The position numbers were made by a program, and so were the translations under genes. From LMUY01 sp965276785 (GTDB taxonomy: Bacteria; Pseudomonadota; Alphaproteobacteria; Acetobacterales; Acetobacteraceae), in the NCBI GenBank assembly GCA_965276785.1, contig OZ255629.1:1178001-1242000 (forward strand): a stretch of 64,000 bases of DNA, given 5' to 3'. Below are positions 60,910 through 64,000 of the stretch, piece after piece. Under the pieces are notes generated by a model. That model saw only the letters and a list, made by a program, of their open reading frames with translations, was not told the origin of the DNA and searched no databases. The first letter of the stretch is position 1. Each line of letters begins with the position of its first letter.

Positions 60910-61509
60910 CTACGCGATTTCCTGGATCAGCTTGCGCCGCATCGCGTCGGCGAAGGCGGTGTAGTCGGCGCAGGTGATGGCGAAGGCGTCCGGACCGCCG
61001 ACAACCTCCTCGGTGTAACTCTGCAGCAGGTCCGGCTCTTCGTGCAGCACGCAAAGCCCATTGATGGTGACGCCGGCGCGAGACAGCCGGTCACGGACCG
61101 GGCCTGGCGGCGTGCCGGCGTTGCTGCGGCCGTCGCCCGCTACGTCGATCACGCGGCGGCCGGCGGGGGACGGCAATGCGCTCAACATCTTCTCGGCCAC
61201 CAACAGAGCCTCGCCGATGGCTGTCTCACCCGCCGGCACGGAGCGGGGGACCTCGGCCACGCGCTGGGCGAAGCTGGCGGCCTCCGCCGCCGTCGCGACG
61301 GGGGTCCAATCCAGCATGACCTGCTGGGCGCCCGGCCCGGACCACAGCAGCAGCGCCAAGATGCTGCTGCTGTTGGGGCCGCCGGTCAGTGCGGTGATCA
61401 CGTCGGCATCCTGCAGCGCCGCGCCTAAGCCGCCCGCAATGAGGTTAAACTCGTCGAAGGTCACGCTGGCGGAGCCATCCAAAGCGATCAGCAGCGCAAT
61501 GTCGAACAC
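60910..61509 (-). CDS. DUF1194 von Willebrand factor A-like protein
   Basis: The 199-residue protein has a VWA-type fold with the metal-ion-dependent adhesion motif ALDGSASVTFDEFNLI (D-x-S-x-S) and further conserved residues in PAGETAIGEALLVAEKMLSA and RRVIDVAGDGRSNAGTPPGP. It has no signal peptide from GTG 61509. Many DUF1194 proteins are secreted, so a longer form could exist, but the gene upstream leaves only five bases. Binding partner unknown. Confidence 0.85.
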   Translation of the reverse strand: MFDIALLIALDGSASVTFDEFNLIAGGLGAALQDADVITALTGGPNSSSILALLLWSGPGAQQVMLDWTPVATAAEAASFAQRVAEVPRSVPAGETAIGEALLVAEKMLSALPSPAGRRVIDVAGDGRSNAGTPPGPVRDRLSRAGVTINGLCVLHEEPDLLQSYTEEVVGGPDAFAITCADYTAFADAMRRKLIQEIA

Positions 61510-61514
61510 CGGGC

Positions 61515-62909
61515 CTACACTGTGGTCAGCTGCTCCCGGCGGACCTGCACGGTGAGCTCGTCGACCGCGCGCTCCACCCGGTCGAGCATCTCGCCGATTT
61601 CGGCCTCGGTGATAATCAAAGGCGGGCTGAAGGCGAGCGTGTCATTGGCCAGGGAGCGGCAGATCACGCCGTGCTTCTCACCCAATTTGGTCAAGCGGCT
61701 GCCCATGCGCATCGCCGGGTCGAAGTTCCGCCGCGCGGCTTTGTCCGCCACCAGCTCGATGGCGCCGATGAGCCCGATGCCGCGGACCTCGCCCACCAGT
61801 TCGTGGCCGGCGAAGCGGCGGTGCAGCTGCTCCTGCATCACCGGGCCGACCTCGCGGACGTGCTCGACCAATTGGATTTCGTCGTAGATCTTGAGCGCCT
61901 CGATCGCCACGGCCGCCGGCACTGGGTGACCGGAATAGGTGTAGCCATGGCCGAATGTGCCGATGCGATGGCTCTCGGCAGCAATGGCCTGGAACACCGG
62001 GTCGCTTACCATGGTGGCCGAAATCGGCATGTAGGCGGCGGAGAGCGCCTTGGCGCAGGTGACGATGTCGGGCTGCACCCCGAAGGTCTCGCTGCCCCAA
62101 TAGTTGCCGGTGCGCCCGAAGCCGCAGATCACCTCGTCGGCCACCAGCAGCACGTCGTATTTGCGTAGCACGCCGCTGATCTTGGCGAAGTAACCTGGCG
62201 GCGGCAGGATCACGCCACCGGCTCCCATGACTGGCTCGGCGAACATGGCGGCGACGGTGTCGGGGCCTTCGGCTAAGATTAGCTTCTCGAGTTCGTCGGC
62301 GCAGCGAGTGGCAAATGCTTCCTCGCTCTCGCCTTCGCTGGCGCCGTGATAGAAATGCGGCGTCATGGTGTGGACGAAGCCCGGTAGCGGCAGGTCGAAC
62401 GAGCGATGGTTATACGGCAACCCGGTGAGCGAGCCGGCGCCGATGGTGATGCCGTGATAGCCCTTGAGCCGCCCGATGATCTTCTTCTTTGCCGGTCGGT
62501 CGAGCGCGTTGTTGTAGTACCAGACCATCTTGATGGCGGTGTCGTTCGCCTCGGAGCCCGAATTGGCGAAGATAATCCGCGGGTTGTCCAGCGGGGCTCG
62601 CGCGGCCAGCATCTCCGACAGCTCGATCAGCGGCGTGTGGGATTTGGCGGTGAACGAATGGTAGAACGGCAGCGTGCGCATCTGGTCGTAGGCGGCCTTG
62701 GCGAGCCGCTCGTTGTCGAAGCCAAGCGAGGCGCACCAGAGCCCGGCGACGCTTTCGATATACTCGCGCCCTTCGTCATCCCACACCCGCACGCCCTTGC
62801 CACGAGTGATCACCATCGGCCCGGCTTCCTGGTGGGCAACCAGGTCGGTGTAGGGGTGCAGCGTGTGGGCGATGTCGCGGGCAGCGGCGGAGTTGGGGCG
62901 AATCGACAT
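61515..62909 (-). CDS. Class III PLP-dependent aminotransferase (omega-aminotransferase type)
   Basis: The 464-residue enzyme moves amino groups from amines or omega-amino acids to pyruvate or a similar acceptor. It has SGSEANDTAIKMVWYYNN, the cofactor-binding LLVADEVICGFGRTGNYWGS and the Schiff-base Lys K287 in VTCAKALSAAYMPISA. The early WDDEGREYIESVAGLWCASL is typical of the subgroup. ATG 62909 has AAGGAG about seven bases upstream. The DUF1194 gene follows after five bases. The exact substrates are not decidable from the sequence. Confidence 0.93.
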   Translation of the reverse strand: MSIRPNSAAARDIAHTLHPYTDLVAHQEAGPMVITRGKGVRVWDDEGREYIESVAGLWCASLGFDNERLAKAAYDQMRTLPFYHSFTAKSHTPLIELSEMLAARAPLDNPRIIFANSGSEANDTAIKMVWYYNNALDRPAKKKIIGRLKGYHGITIGAGSLTGLPYNHRSFDLPLPGFVHTMTPHFYHGASEGESEEAFATRCADELEKLILAEGPDTVAAMFAEPVMGAGGVILPPPGYFAKISGVLRKYDVLLVADEVICGFGRTGNYWGSETFGVQPDIVTCAKALSAAYMPISATMVSDPVFQAIAAESHRIGTFGHGYTYSGHPVPAAVAIEALKIYDEIQLVEHVREVGPVMQEQLHRRFAGHELVGEVRGIGLIGAIELVADKAARRNFDPAMRMGSRLTKLGEKHGVICRSLANDTLAFSPPLIITEAEIGEMLDRVERAVDELTVQVRREQLTTV

Positions 62910-63057
62910 GAAGGGCTCCTTGGGAGGCCCGCGCGGTTAACGCGGCCATGTACGAGCTTAGGCCTACGTTGGGGCCGGTTGGAACCCTGTGCCGAACAGG
63001 CTTTGCGGTCGCGCTCAAGGCGGCTAGGAGACTGCACCCGAAGAGAGTGGAGGGGCA

Positions 63058-63507
63058 ATGATGACCTATAATCGGGCTGCCAAGTGGCTCGCCATCGGCT
63101 TGTTGGTTGTGGGCGTCTTGGTTATACCTGGGGCGGGGCCTGGCAAGGCCTGGGCGCAAAGCAGTGGCGCCGTCCCCGCGCCGCGCAGCCGGATTCCGAC
63201 CGAGGACGACCTGCATCCCAGCGTGCCGCCGCCGGTTTCGAGCCTGCCGCCGATCCGCGGCATTTCCGGGCTGCGCTTGGATCCGGGCGCGGTGCTGTGC
63301 CGCAGCGAAGCCGACCTGCAGCATCGCGCAGAAGTGAGCCAGAAAATTTCGGACGGCGTGCCGGATGCGGGCGAGCCGCTGGTGGGTTGCCGGATCATCG
63401 CGCAGGCTCGCGGCGTGGACGTGGTGCAGCGCGCCGGGCTCGGCCGCGAGGAGGTGAAGCTCAAGCCCAGCGGCGAAGTGGGCTGGACCGACGCCTATCT
63501 GCCGTAG
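63058..63507 (+). CDS. Secreted protein of unknown function
   Basis: The 149-residue product has an N-terminal membrane/signal segment (WLAIGLLVVGVLVIPGAGPG, cleavage near AWA-QS) and a Pro-rich stretch. A C-terminal part follows with two cysteines (VLCRSEADLQ and LVGCRIIAQARGVDV) and ends in GWTDAYLP. ATG 63058 (or ATG 63061) follows a GGAGGGG ribosome site. It is divergent from the aminotransferase gene. I cannot assign a function. Confidence 0.7.
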   Translation: MMTYNRAAKWLAIGLLVVGVLVIPGAGPGKAWAQSSGAVPAPRSRIPTEDDLHPSVPPPVSSLPPIRGISGLRLDPGAVLCRSEADLQHRAEVSQKISDGVPDAGEPLVGCRIIAQARGVDVVQRAGLGREEVKLKPSGEVGWTDAYLP

Positions 63508-63570
63508 GGTTCACGGTTGGCTTTGCCGGCTGTCCGGTTCACTTCCTGCTAATTGGAAATACAATTGATT

Positions 63571-63686
63571 GTCATGCCCGTGCTCGACACGGGCATCCAC
63601 GCGGTCCGGCTGGACAAGGCGTTTCATGACTTGCTCGACCGTGCGGCGAGCACCCCGTGGATGCCCGGATCAAGTCCGGACATGAC
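63571..63686. repeat. GTCATGCCCG-type palindromic repeat pair
   Basis: GTCATGCCCGTGCTCGACAC begins at 63571, and the mirrored arm GGATCAAGTCCGGACATGAC ends at 63686, with GCATCCACGCGGTCC between them. It belongs to the same dispersed alphaproteobacterial repeat type as 29815-29952. Confidence 0.7.
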
Positions 63687-63727
63687 AATAAAGTATGGCC
63701 GGGAGACGGTTTTCTGGTGGGAAGCTG

Positions 63728-64000
63728 CTAATGTCCCAGGCGCCGGGCGGCCGCCTCCTCGGCGCTGGCCACCCCGCCATGGGCGCGGGACCAGGCGACC
63801 GGATCCTCTAGGAAGCGGCGCACCTCGGCGAGTGCCGGTTCGGCGAAGTAAGGCCGCTCGCGGCAAGCCTCCAGCACGTCCCACCAGGTGGCGAGGTGGT
63901 GCAGGGTGATGTCCATGCTCGCGAGCGTCTCGAAGCTGCCGGGAAACACGCCGTAGAAGAACACGACGAAGGCATGGTTGACCAAGGCGCCGGCGTCGCG
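63728..64000 (-). CDS. Hypothetical protein, 5' end cut by window edge
   Basis: The visible 90 residues run from RDAGALVNHAFVVFFYGVF to AEEAAARRLGH. No stop occurs before base 64000, so the start may lie beyond the window; TTG 63985 would otherwise be the first option. The part has a short hydrophobic stretch and then a helical charged region (DITLHHLATWWDVLEACRER). I do not recognise a family. Confidence 0.5.
   Translation of the reverse strand, partial: RDAGALVNHAFVVFFYGVFPGSFETLASMDITLHHLATWWDVLEACRERPYFAEPALAEVRRFLEDPVAWSRAHGGVASAEEAAARRLGH

Noticed and set aside
62960..63030. GGAAC motif as an EcfG promoter for the 63058 gene
   Set aside because: No CGTT-like -10 element occurs at 16 or 17 bases from it.

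Overview
The window is about 64 kb of GC-rich, gene-dense chromosome. It most likely comes from an alphaproteobacterium of the Rhodospirillales/Acetobacteraceae type. The grounds are a PhyR-NepR-EcfG general stress module (an alphaproteobacterial hallmark), LpxI in the lipid A pathway, the GTCATGCCCGG-type palindromes typical of the class, and many GTGA/ATGA stop-start overlaps. The genus cannot be fixed from the sequence alone.

Layout. 1-4.5 kb (minus): trehalose synthase, cut by the window edge, and a long GlgE maltosyltransferase. 4.6-9.8 kb: general stress response locus with phyR (minus), two EcfG-type sigma factors, nepR, an HWE/HisKA_2 kinase and a coupled M20 amidohydrolase. 9.9-17.6 kb: cydDC, two methyltransferases, an OmpA-like lipoprotein, recQ and rpmG. 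17.7-21.5 kb: an OmpR-type two-component system flanked by secreted proteins, then a YqaA/DedA-like membrane protein. 22.4-24.5 kb: DUF485 protein plus ActP acetate symporter. 24.6-37.3 kb: the envelope cluster pyrH-frr-uppS-cdsA-dxr-rseP-(gap)-bamA-ompH-lpxD-fabZ-lpxA-lpxI, followed by gloA rather than lpxB. 37.4-40.9 kb: ycjX-ycjF and two secreted proteins. 40.7-43.6 kb (minus): modA and a fused modB-modC. 44.5-52.9 kb: CHRD protein, DedA, a solute-binding protein, three MFS transporters and a CaiB/BaiF CoA-transferase. 53.1-57.2 kb: accessory stretch with a 20-residue-repeat small protein, a DUF6065 protein, an HTH protein, a large SARP-like/TPR regulator and an IS66 fragment. 57.3-60.7 kb (minus): TelA-like operon with two proteins bearing YbjQ-like repeats. 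60.9-64 kb: DUF1194 VWA protein, class III aminotransferase and a few small genes.

Repeats are the most striking layer. A 105-bp MITE-like element with terminal inverted repeats and a 2-bp (TA-type) duplication occurs four times. Reconstructing the empty sites shows that one copy cut the original recQ start region and now supplies its start codon. Two other copies sit exactly in the TA of a stop codon and leave the upstream gene intact. Separately, a 722-bp unit is present twice in inverted orientation about 22 kb apart. Both copies carry the same reading-frame break, yet the substitutions between them are mostly synonymous in the downstream frame. Genus-level identity and all family assignments here come from reading the translations, not from database searches.
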